Shown here: one piece after another, positions 1 through 6,566 of the stretch | Layout: each line of letters starts with the position of its first letter | Position numbering within the stretch: position 1 is the stretch's first letter | From: Anaerolineae bacterium | Lineage (GTDB): Bacteria; Chloroflexota; Anaerolineae; JACIWR01 | Assembly (NCBI GenBank): GCA_021162125.1 | Contig: JAGGZG010000126.1 | Location: 1-17,417, forward strand | Length of the DNA: 17,417 bases | Reading direction: 5' to 3' | Made by a program: the position numbers and the translations under genes | The notes under the pieces: model-generated | Database searches by the model: none | What the model was told of the DNA's origin: nothing | Seen by the model: the letters and a program-made list of their open reading frames with translations, nothing else

Positions 1-467
1 CCATGGGCGGGGTGGTGGCCATGAGCACTGCGCCGCACTCCAAGGCCATCGCCGCCGTGGTCAGCGATGGCGGATTCGCCCGACTGGAGCGTGCGGTGGC
101 GGCGGGTGCGCGGCAGCGAGGGCTGCCCGCGTTTCTTGCACCGCTCTTCGGGCGGGTGGTAGTCTGGCTGGCGGGGCTGCGTCTGGGTGTGCGCCTGTCT
201 GAGGTCGATCCCATCAGATGGGTGGATAAAATCGCGCCGAGGGCGCTGTTCATCATCCACGGCGGGCGCGACCCCTACGTCCCGGTCGAGGAGGTCCGTG
301 AGCTCTACCGGCGGGCCGGCGAACCGAAAGAGCTGTGGATTGTGCCCGAGGCCCGGCACCGTCAGGTGGATGTATGCCGTCCCCAGGAGTACCGGCGGCG
401 GGTGTTGGGCTTCTTCGACCGCTGGCTGGCCGTGGAACCGATTGTCTCTGGAGGAGGTGAGGTGTGA
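1..467 (+). CDS. Alpha/beta hydrolase, C-terminal part (cut by window edge)
   Basis: This is the C-terminal part of a serine hydrolase of the alpha/beta-hydrolase (dienelactone hydrolase or prolyl-oligopeptidase-like) fold; its beginning lies outside the window. The visible protein opens with M-G-G. The two preceding bases, cc, fit a TCC serine codon, so the nucleophile elbow G-x-S-M-G-G probably straddles the edge. The catalytic Asp is likely D90 of the visible part, in HGGRDPYVP. The catalytic His is likely H119, in PEARHRQ. The spacing and the closing FFDRWL helix are typical of the family. The ATG at base 3 is internal, not a start. The stop TGA (465-467) shares its last base with the start of the next gene, so the two are translationally coupled. 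The substrate cannot be read. The fold is secure; the exact subfamily is not. Confidence 0.85.
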   Translation, partial: MGGVVAMSTAPHSKAIAAVVSDGGFARLERAVAAGARQRGLPAFLAPLFGRVVVWLAGLRLGVRLSEVDPIRWVDKIAPRALFIIHGGRDPYVPVEEVRELYRRAGEPKELWIVPEARHRQVDVCRPQEYRRRVLGFFDRWLAVEPIVSGGGEV

Positions 468-1120
468 TGGTGCGCAAATGTGTTTTTCTCGCCGTGTTGG
501 GGCTGTTGATGCTGCTTGTTGCCGGCTGCTCGTCCCAGGCCAACGAACTGAGCTATGGCAACATCCTGTACGAGACCGGCGTCTCCGCTGGGGAGAGCAT
601 TCCCGGTACCGAGCTAAAATACGTGGGCCTGGCCGACGGCCGGGCACAGGTGTTAATCAAGGGTCAACAGGCGGCCAAGCAGAAGGGCGACTCGCTGAGC
701 TGGAAGGGCTCGGTGCGCGACGATGTTGATCTGGAGCTGGCCCTGCGCGTGCTGTGGTACACTGAGGATACTCTTCGCGTCGCGGGGACGGCCAAGGTCA
801 CCGTGCGTAATCCCAATCCCGTGAAGGCTGAGATTCCCGAGGACGCGCCTCTGCACTTTGCCAACGCGCCGGTGGTGTACACCGTCAAGCGCGGCGACTA
901 CATCCCCGGCACTACGCTGGAATACCTGGAGCGGAGCGAGGAGGGGGCTAAACTGGGCGGGGTTGACGGCTATCCCTACTTCAAAACCGGCGACTCCGTG
1001 GTTTGGGAGGGGCAGATTCACGACGGAGTCTACCTGCAACTCAATGTGCGGGTGGGGGTGATCACCGAGGGCACGCTCACCCTGGCGGGCACGGCCAACC
1101 TGTGGATATTGCCGCAATAA
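467..1120 (+). CDS. Predicted lipoprotein with two tandem repeat units
   Basis: This is a 217-residue exported lipoprotein of unknown function. Residues 1-20 form a signal peptide (basic MVRK, then a Leu/Val-rich core) ending in the lipobox V-A-G-C with C21, so the mature protein is probably lipidated and surface-anchored. The rest contains two homologous units. Unit one (about 45-130) has IPGTELKY, GDSLSWKGSVRDDVDL and LRVAGTAKV. Unit two (about 145-216) has IPGTTLEY, GDSVVWEGQIHDGVYL and LTLAGTANL. This indicates an internal duplication of a small beta-rich domain. A GGAGGAGG Shine-Dalgarno sequence lies just upstream. The frame is also open from GTG at 464, but ATG 467 has better spacing. 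The start overlaps the hydrolase stop by one base. I do not recognise the domain family. Confidence 0.8.
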   Translation: MVRKCVFLAVLGLLMLLVAGCSSQANELSYGNILYETGVSAGESIPGTELKYVGLADGRAQVLIKGQQAAKQKGDSLSWKGSVRDDVDLELALRVLWYTEDTLRVAGTAKVTVRNPNPVKAEIPEDAPLHFANAPVVYTVKRGDYIPGTTLEYLERSEEGAKLGGVDGYPYFKTGDSVVWEGQIHDGVYLQLNVRVGVITEGTLTLAGTANLWILPQ

Positions 1121-1125
1121 AGGGA

Positions 1126-1158
1126 AAGTGCCCGGCACTTTGGAAGTGCCGGGCACTT
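1126..1158. terminator. Bidirectional hairpin between convergent genes
   Basis: There is a perfect 15-bp stem (1126-1140 with 1144-1158) around the triloop TGG. It starts five bases after the lipoprotein stop and ends two bases before the stop of the convergent surface-protein gene. The position suits a shared terminator. T tracts are weak on both sides, so it is not a textbook intrinsic terminator. The same architecture (15-bp stem, TGG loop) recurs at 11566-11598. Confidence 0.7.
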
Positions 1159-1160
1159 GA

Positions 1161-3209
1161 TTATGTGCGGCGACGTAGCGCCGCGTATCCGGCCAGGGAG
1201 GCCAGTCCACCGCCCAGCAGGAGCAGAGTCAGCGGTTCTGGTATCTCTGGCGGGGCACCAGACGGTTCGGGTGAGGGGGTCGCCGTCTCTGCTGGCGACT
1301 CCTCGATGATCTCGACGGTCACGATCTCCGAATCTCGTTGCTCGCCCTCGTTGAAAGTGAGGTGTGCCTGGTTCTCAATCAGCAGCGGAGCAGGGGTAGC
1401 CGTCTCGTTGACCACGGTCTCGATGGTGATGGTCACTTCCTCATCGGGGGCCAACGTGCCGATGTCCACCGTCACCAGGCGGGAGACGTTATCCCAGGAG
1501 ACGGTGCCCTTGCTGGCCGTCACCCGGGTGATGTCCAGGTAAGACTCTATCTGGTCGGTGACGCGCACGCCAGTAGCCGGCGTGTTCCCGTAGTTGTGGG
1601 CGGTAAGGGTGAAGGTCACCTGATCGCCGATGTGTGCCTGGCTGGGGTCGCCGCTCTTGGTGATGCGCGGGTCTATCGGCGCCCAGGTGGGCGTGACCGT
1701 TGGTGTAGGTGAGGCAGTCGGGGTCGAGGTCGGCGTGGATGTGGAAATTGGTGTCGAGGTCGGTGTCGAAGTCGGCGTGGACGTGGGAGTGGCCTCCTCG
1801 TAGATGGCCACGTTATCACTGGCTGTTTGATCTGGCAACTGGTGATCGTTGTCGTCCACTGCCCCGCTCACAGTTGCCGTGTTGACCGTTACTCCACCCG
1901 GCAGCCCGGCAGTGCTGGCCAGGGCGGTGAAGTTCAGCGTAACCGTCACCGACTGGCCGGGTACCAGCCCACTCGGTGGGGCCAAGTTGTCCCAGCGCAG
2001 CGTGCCCGTCGCCTCGTCCACGAAGTCCGGGGCCGGCAGTGCCGACTGAAAGTCCAGGTAGGTCGGGTCGTAGGTGTCCTCCAGAGGGAGCGTGGTGATA
2101 GCCGTCAGCCCGTTGTTGGTCATCGTCACGTCGAAGCTCACCGTCCCGCCCACCGGCACCGGGGATGGGGTAGTGCGCACCTTAGTCAGCCCGACGTCGG
2201 CTGCCAGGTGATCGGGTCTGTCCGTGTACATGGGCAGGCCCTCTGCCTCGACCAGGATCTGGTTGTTGTTGTAGCAGTTGTGGAGTTGAATCTGCCACCA
2301 GCCGAACTCGGTGGGGACGCTATCCCCTGCGCGGACGGGGCTTGTCCCTCCATTCCCCAGGGCCGGGTCGTTCCATCCCTGGTTGCCAGACAGTGTGCCC
2401 GAATAGGTCGTGCCACTGGGGGACACGTAGGTAATTGATGCGTCCGCCGCCATAAGCCCAGGGTAGTCGAAATCGAAGTTGTGCAGGGTGAGAGTCGGCT
2501 GCGTCCAGGTGATAGGCACGTAGAACCAGAAGGTGTGATCATACGAGATGAACTCCGGGATATCCGGCGGGGAGAGGGGCGGGTCGAACTGGTAAGTGAT
2601 GCGCATGAAAGGTGTGCCGATCTCATTGCCATTGGGGATGCCATCCGGATCGTCGGGGGTGATGTCAATACGCCAGGTGTTGTCGTCGTTGTCGGCGGTG
2701 GTTATCCGTAGCTCATACTCCCCCGCCCCGTAAGTGGCAGTGTTGAAGGTGGCGAAGATCACCCATTGCTGGTCGGTGTCCGCGGCCGGTGGGTACGTGG
2801 TGTCTTGAACCACCGTGACGCCATCGGGGGCCAGCAGGAGGAAACGAGTTGTATCGGCATAGGCCATATCTGTAGTGTCGTTATTTGTATCGTCACGCAC
2901 CTCGTCGTAGATTTGCCCGGCGGCGTTATAGCACTCCGGATCGAATAGTCGGATGGTGATGTCCTGCGTGGCCGGGTAGGTATCCGGCACCGGGATGATG
3001 AGCAGGTGATAAGTACTGTCCCCGGTGACGTTAGAATACCAATCCCCGACGTTGAGTGGTGTGTTGGGGCCGCTGGTCTGGATTTGCAGCGGGCCAGGCT
3101 GTGGCACCTCCACTGCGTTGCTGATCCGGGGGTAACGGCCCAGTGCCAATATCAAAATCAGCACCACTGCCAGTCCGGCGGCTGCTCGCCTGAACGTAGA
3201 ATGTCTCAT
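1161..3209 (-). CDS. Secreted DUF11-repeat surface protein with PEP-CTERM-like sorting tail
   Basis: This is a 682-residue exported protein. Residues 1-32 form a signal peptide (RR, then a Leu/Val/Ile core, likely cleaved after SNA). Residues about 35-335 form a beta-rich, Asp/Thr/Trp-rich ectodomain. Two DUF11-like domains follow: about 339-470 (starting VGLTKVRTTPSPVPVGGTVS) and about 511-635 (starting ITKSGDPSQAHIGDQVTF). They are joined by a low-complexity Thr/Pro/Ser stalk at 474-508. The C-terminus is a tripartite sorting signal: PEP at 657-659, a hydrophobic Leu/Gly/Ala segment at 660-676, then RRR at 679-681. In PEP-CTERM proteins this tail is cut by an exosortase or archaeosortase-like enzyme; none is in this window. 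The protein is probably displayed on or shed from the envelope. No enzyme motif is visible. A promoter lies at 3482-3510, giving a leader of about 265 nt. Confidence 0.85.
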   Translation of the reverse strand: MRHSTFRRAAAGLAVVLILILALGRYPRISNAVEVPQPGPLQIQTSGPNTPLNVGDWYSNVTGDSTYHLLIIPVPDTYPATQDITIRLFDPECYNAAGQIYDEVRDDTNNDTTDMAYADTTRFLLLAPDGVTVVQDTTYPPAADTDQQWVIFATFNTATYGAGEYELRITTADNDDNTWRIDITPDDPDGIPNGNEIGTPFMRITYQFDPPLSPPDIPEFISYDHTFWFYVPITWTQPTLTLHNFDFDYPGLMAADASITYVSPSGTTYSGTLSGNQGWNDPALGNGGTSPVRAGDSVPTEFGWWQIQLHNCYNNNQILVEAEGLPMYTDRPDHLAADVGLTKVRTTPSPVPVGGTVSFDVTMTNNGLTAITTLPLEDTYDPTYLDFQSALPAPDFVDEATGTLRWDNLAPPSGLVPGQSVTVTLNFTALASTAGLPGGVTVNTATVSGAVDDNDHQLPDQTASDNVAIYEEATPTSTPTSTPTSTPISTSTPTSTPTASPTPTVTPTWAPIDPRITKSGDPSQAHIGDQVTFTLTAHNYGNTPATGVRVTDQIESYLDITRVTASKGTVSWDNVSRLVTVDIGTLAPDEEVTITIETVVNETATPAPLLIENQAHLTFNEGEQRDSEIVTVEIIEESPAETATPSPEPSGAPPEIPEPLTLLLLGGGLASLAGYAALRRRT
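1686..1790 (-). repeat. In-gene tandem Thr-Pro/Ser-Pro codon repeat (stalk)
   Basis: The stalk between the two DUF11-like domains is encoded by near-tandem hexanucleotide and 12-mer units translating as TPTSTP. Repeats of this kind change length easily by slippage. The translated product is a flexible, possibly glycosylated spacer. Confidence 0.75.
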
Positions 3210-3481
3210 CGAATAACCTCCTCAGTTGTCCACGTGTGCACACAGCATCACGGCCCTCCCCCCCAAAAAAGAAACGAAGGCGGCCTATGCAAGTCATTCC
3301 CCTGACCGCTGGCCGCCCCTAAGACTGCGTTGGCAGATGTGAGTCTGTAAGTAAGCTACGATGAATCCCGCGACCCTTCGATAGTGCTCAGGGCAAGTTT
3401 CGTTCAGGATGAATTCCATGAATTCCGCGCTGCGCAGACAGGCTGGCTGCCTGGCCATACTACTACTTTTTTTCTTTATCT

Positions 3482-3510
3482 ATTGTACACCAACGAATGT
3501 CCAAAGTCAA
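3482..3510 (-). promoter_or_regulatory. Sigma70-type promoter for the surface protein gene
   Basis: On the minus strand TTGACT (3510-3505) and TACAAT (3487-3482) are separated by exactly 17 bp. Both hexamers match the consensus at five of six positions. The element lies in the only AT-rich part of the interval and points at the gene starting at 3209. Transcription would start near 3475. Confidence 0.75.
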
Positions 3511-3542
3511 TTAGAAATTTCCTAAAAATTCACGTAGAATTC

Positions 3543-3594
3543 CTCCCCCTGCCCGCTGCTCCCTCCGCAGCGCGGGGAGAGCTGGAGTGGGGGG
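3543..3594. repeat. GC-rich imperfect inverted repeat
   Basis: CTCCCCCTGCCCGCTGC on the left faces GCAGCGCGGGGAG and a G-run on the right, forming an imperfect hairpin about 50 bp long. It resembles in style (C-run arm, G-run arm, short centre) the centre of the palindrome at 13281-13411. It is probably a degenerate dispersed repeat. Confidence 0.45.
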
Positions 3595-3781
3595 CAAAGC
3601 ACCATCAATTACTCCACGGGGGATCACTGCCAATCGTTCTGGAGGAGATGGGGGGCAAGTTCTGACGAGAGACATGGCTCCACTGAAACGCAGATGAACG
3701 CCGGCTTCTCTCGCAGGTTAGGGAAACTGCGCTCAGCAATTTTTCAGAAGAGTCGGAAATTAAAACTCCGCACTCAGCGAT

Positions 3782-5239
3782 TTACAACGTTGGCGTCCTG
3801 GTGTGCCAATCCGTGGCCTGCTCATAAGCATAAGCCACGCGGAGCACGGTGGGCTCGTCGAAAGTCTGGCCCATGATCTGCAATCCGATGGGCAGTCCCT
3901 CCCCGTCGAAGCCACAAGGCAACGATAGTCCCGGCAGCCCGGCCAATGACGCGGACAGGGTGAACACATCTGAGAGATACATCTGCAATGGATCGTCGGC
4001 CTTTTCGCCAATTTTGAACGCGGTGGTCGGTGCGGTGGGGCAGACGATGACGTCGCAGAGCTCGAATGCGCGATCGAAATCCTGTTTGATCAGGGTGCGT
4101 ACCTGCTGTGCTTTGAGGTAATAGGCATCGTAATAGCCGGCCGAGAGCGCGTAGGTGCCCAGCATGATCCGCCGCTTGACCTCTGCGCCGAACCCGTACT
4201 GCCGGGTTTTGCGATAGGCATCCCACACGTCCGTGGCATCCGGGAACGAGAACCCGTACTTGACCCCGTCGTAGCGGGCCAGGTTAGCGCTGGCCTCGGC
4301 TGGGGCGATGATGTAATACACGGGCAGGGCATGCTCGGTGTGCGGCAGCGAGATGTCCACAATCTCTGCGCCCATCTCGGCCAGCAGGTCAATCGCCGCC
4401 CGCACTGCCGTCTCCACCTCAGGCTGCATACCCTCGATGAAATATTCGCGAGGCACCCCCAGGCGCATCCCGCGGACGTCGGGCAGCAGCGCAGCCTGAT
4501 AATCGGGCACTGGCCTATTCACCGAGGTGGAATCGCGGGGGTCGTAGCCGGAGATCACGGAGAGAAGCAACGCGCAGTCCGTCACGTCCTTGCCGAAGGA
4601 GCCGATCTGGTCCAGCGATGAGGCGAAGGCCACCAGCCCGTAGCGGCTGACCCGTCCGTAGGTTGGTTTGATGCCCACCACGCCGCATAGCGCCGCCGGC
4701 TGGCGCACGCTGCCGCCCGTATCGGACCCCAGTGCTCCCAGACACTCGTCTGCGGCTATAGCTGCTGCGCTGCCCCCGCTACTCCCTCCGGGCACGCGGC
4801 TCAGGTCCCAGGGGTTGTGCGTGGTGAAGTAGGCCGAGTTCTCGGTGCTGGAGCCCATGGCGAACTCGTCGGTGTTGGTCTTGCCCAGGATCACCGCCCC
4901 GGCTGCGCGCAACCGCTCAATCACTGTAGCGCTGTACGGGGGGATGAAATTCTCCAGGATTTTCGACCCACAGGTGGTAGGGATGCCCTCGGTGCAGATC
5001 ACGTCTTTGATGGCCAGGGGGATGCCCAACAGTGGGATGTCCTCACCAGCATCCCACCGGGCATCGGCCTGGCGGGCCTGTTCCAGGGCCTGTTCCGGGG
5101 TCAGGGTCAGATAGGCCTTGACCTCGTTATCCACCTGGAGGATGCGGTCTATAGCCGCCGTGGTAAGTTCCAGCGCGGATATCTCCCCGGACTTCAACAA
5201 TGAACGCGCCTGATGGATGGTGAGTTCGTGCAGTTTCAA
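3782..5239 (-). CDS. gatA: Asp-tRNA(Asn)/Glu-tRNA(Gln) amidotransferase subunit A
   Basis: GatA is the glutaminase subunit of GatCAB. It hydrolyses glutamine and supplies ammonia for converting misacylated Glu-tRNA(Gln) or Asp-tRNA(Asn) to the cognate species. The 485-residue protein has the full amidase signature: K78 in LAIKDV, the cis-Ser S153 in VPGGSSGGSAAA, and the nucleophile S177 in GSDTGGSVRQP. These positions are within one residue of those in characterised GatA proteins. I place the start at a TTG (5239), because the protein then begins with the family-typical MKLHELTI and AAGGGGAG lies four bases upstream. The frame stays open to a GTG at 5302 but that extension (MSRGGACCNTYS...) is not family-like. 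gatC lies 89 nt upstream on the same strand; gatB is not in the window. The length and motifs look intact. Confidence 0.97.
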   Translation of the reverse strand: MKLHELTIHQARSLLKSGEISALELTTAAIDRILQVDNEVKAYLTLTPEQALEQARQADARWDAGEDIPLLGIPLAIKDVICTEGIPTTCGSKILENFIPPYSATVIERLRAAGAVILGKTNTDEFAMGSSTENSAYFTTHNPWDLSRVPGGSSGGSAAAIAADECLGALGSDTGGSVRQPAALCGVVGIKPTYGRVSRYGLVAFASSLDQIGSFGKDVTDCALLLSVISGYDPRDSTSVNRPVPDYQAALLPDVRGMRLGVPREYFIEGMQPEVETAVRAAIDLLAEMGAEIVDISLPHTEHALPVYYIIAPAEASANLARYDGVKYGFSFPDATDVWDAYRKTRQYGFGAEVKRRIMLGTYALSAGYYDAYYLKAQQVRTLIKQDFDRAFELCDVIVCPTAPTTAFKIGEKADDPLQMYLSDVFTLSASLAGLPGLSLPCGFDGEGLPIGLQIMGQTFDEPTVLRVAYAYEQATDWHTRTPTL

Positions 5240-5328
5240 TTGGCTCCCCTTACGCGGTTCAACTTTACTGTACGTATTGCAACAGGCCCCGCCACGCGAC
5301 ACAAGCTCGGCATCTCATCGCTTGTTGG

Positions 5329-5616
5329 TTATTCGAGGATAGCCTTCACGCGGAAATAGCCGTCTTCGGACTGTGGGGCGTTCGCCAGGACGTCCTCCCG
5401 TGGAAGTGAGGGGCGGACCTCGTCGGGCCGCATGACGTTGCGCAGCGGCAGGACGGTGGCCGTGGGCGGAATCGCTGTTGTATCTATCTCCTGTAACATC
5501 TCGGCGTACTCCAGGATCGCCGAGAGCTGCTCCTGGAACAAAGTCTTTTCCTCGTCGGTCAGACCCACCTTGGCCAGTTCGGCAATGTGTTCCACTTCCT
5601 CGCGGCTGAGTTTCAT
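5329..5616 (-). CDS. gatC: Asp-tRNA(Asn)/Glu-tRNA(Gln) amidotransferase subunit C
   Basis: GatC is the small subunit that wraps around GatA and stabilises the GatA-GatB interface of the cytoplasmic transamidosome. The 95-residue product has the family pattern: the N-terminal helix LSREEVEHIAELAKVGLTDEE, then FQEQLSAILEYAEMLQEIDT, the linker PTATVLPLRNVMRPDEVRPSL, and a C-terminal SEDGYFRVKAILE close to the usual ending (GYFRVPKVLE). The length is normal. AAGGAAATTAACCC before the ATG provides a purine-rich Shine-Dalgarno sequence. gatA follows after 89 nt and the two are presumably co-transcribed. The DedA-family gene ends 84 nt upstream. I saw no convincing promoter in that gap, so the dedA promoter may also serve gatCA. 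Confidence 0.95.
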   Translation of the reverse strand: MKLSREEVEHIAELAKVGLTDEEKTLFQEQLSAILEYAEMLQEIDTTAIPPTATVLPLRNVMRPDEVRPSLPREDVLANAPQSEDGYFRVKAILE

Positions 5617-5700
5617 GGGTTAATTTCCTTCTTCATCAAGCACGCTCTAAGTCCCGCAGTAGCTCAGAGTGACAGGGTTGCCTGATTGAATGCTTGGGAA

Positions 5701-6360
5701 CTACTCGGCTGGTTCCCCAGCAATCCGCGCCTCGTGCTCGCGGTGGCGTTTGACGTGGTGATAGATGTACCATCCGGCCAGGGCGACCAGGACGATGGCA
5801 ATGGGAATATCAAAGGGCCGCATCCAGGCCCGGATCAGGCGCCAGTTGGACCCGAAGGCAAAGCCCGCCCATCCCAGGGCAATGCACCACAGGAACGAAC
5901 CGACGAACGAGAGCACCGTGAACTTGGTGAAATTCATCCTCGCTACGCCGGCGGGCAGCGAGATAAAAGTGCGCACGATGGGCAGCAGACGGGAGAAAAA
6001 GGCCGTGGCCTCCCCGTATTTGTTGAACCAGCGATCGGCGACCTCCATGTCGTGGCGGGAGATGAGCACGTACTTGCCGTACTTCTCCAAGATGGGCCGT
6101 CCACCCAGCGCGCCCACCCAGTAAGTAATCACCGAGCCGATGGTGCAGCCCAGCGCGCCGTAGAACCCGGCCCACAGGGTGTGCCATACCGGGAGGCCCT
6201 TGCTTTGAATGAGGAACCAGCCGGCCAGGGGCATGGTCACCTCGCTGGGCAGGGGGACACAGGCCGATTCGATAGTCATCGCTGCCACCACTCCCCACCA
6301 GCCGATAGCGCTAAACAGGTGCTCCAGAAACAATACGATCTGTTCTTCAATAGCTTCCAT
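5701..6360 (-). CDS. DedA-family (VTT/SNARE-associated) integral membrane protein
   Basis: DedA proteins are inner-membrane proteins linked to lipid scrambling or undecaprenyl-phosphate and phosphatidylethanolamine recycling, and to membrane-potential and envelope homeostasis. The 219-residue product shows the family signatures: the acidic re-entrant motif ESACVPLPSEVTMPLAG (31-47) and the basic motif FFSRLLPIVRTFISLPAG (121-138), with R124 and R130. Hydrophobic segments lie at about 19-32, 60-85, 145-170 and 184-201. The tail is charged and cytoplasmic. ATG 6360 is chosen because AAGGAGG (6376-6370) sits nine bases upstream. The longer frame to 6432 would run back through the promoter. The transported lipid cannot be inferred from sequence. 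Confidence 0.92.
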   Translation of the reverse strand: MEAIEEQIVLFLEHLFSAIGWWGVVAAMTIESACVPLPSEVTMPLAGWFLIQSKGLPVWHTLWAGFYGALGCTIGSVITYWVGALGGRPILEKYGKYVLISRHDMEVADRWFNKYGEATAFFSRLLPIVRTFISLPAGVARMNFTKFTVLSFVGSFLWCIALGWAGFAFGSNWRLIRAWMRPFDIPIAIVLVALAGWYIYHHVKRHREHEARIAGEPAE

Positions 6361-6403
6361 GTAGTTGAGCCTCCTTGGCAAAGGGACCAAGATGCGGGAG
6401 GGG

Positions 6404-6432
6404 ATTATACCATCGGCAGGGGGATTTAGCAA
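6404..6432 (-). promoter_or_regulatory. Extended -10 promoter for the dedA-family gene
   Basis: On the minus strand TTGCTA (6432-6427) lies 17 bp from a perfect TATAAT (6409-6404). TGG immediately precedes the -10 hexamer, so it is an extended -10 (TGn) element. The predicted start is near 6397, giving a leader of about 37 nt with the Shine-Dalgarno sequence at 6376-6370. Confidence 0.8.
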
Positions 6433-6446
6433 ATGTAATTATCTCC

Positions 6447-6501
6447 AGACCTCCGAGGTCTCACCCAGTGACAGGGACGCTCCCGAATGGGTGGCGTCCC
6501 T
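6447..6501 (-). terminator. Two hairpins downstream of clpC
   Basis: AGACCTC C GAGGTCT (6447-6461) is a 7-bp palindrome with a one-base centre. AGGGACGC (6473-6480) pairs with GCGTCCCT (6494-6501). Both lie 66 nt or more past the clpC stop and before the next promoter, the right place for clpC termination. No T tract follows on the minus strand, so the role is tentative; they may simply be dispersed repeats. Confidence 0.4.
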
Positions 6502-6566
6502 CTCACATTGCTCACTTTATACGATGGGCATTCATCTGCCCCGCACAGGGCTACACTGCTCACCAG

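Larger units (their letters stand above)
3210..3781. other. 572-bp non-coding interval between surface protein gene and gatA
   Basis: No credible gene is visible. In order it holds the long leader of the surface-protein gene, a dispersed motif at 3375-3397 (CCTTCG...CTCAGGGCAAG, also seen near 10271), an AT-rich patch at about 3465-3540 with the minus-strand promoter, a GC-rich imperfect inverted repeat at 3543-3594, and a pair of similar elements (GCGCTCAGCAATTT near 3730 and GCACTCAGCGATTT near 3770) just downstream of gatA. The plus-strand frame at 3384-3665 runs through the repeat and has no domain-like sequence. Confidence 0.7.

Noticed and set aside
1686..1790. Possible CRISPR-like or tandem array
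   Set aside because: The repeat units are in frame, 6-12 bp long, and encode a Thr/Pro/Ser stalk inside a longer gene; there are no spacers.
3384..3665. Plus-strand frame of 93 codons in the gap before gatA
   Set aside because: It runs through the dispersed motif and the GC-rich inverted repeat, has no domain-like pattern, and no ribosome site precedes it.
3210..3781. tRNA or other structured RNA gene in the larger gaps
   Set aside because: No cloverleaf with a T-loop GTTCRA and matching acceptor stem could be assembled here or in the other gaps by eye.
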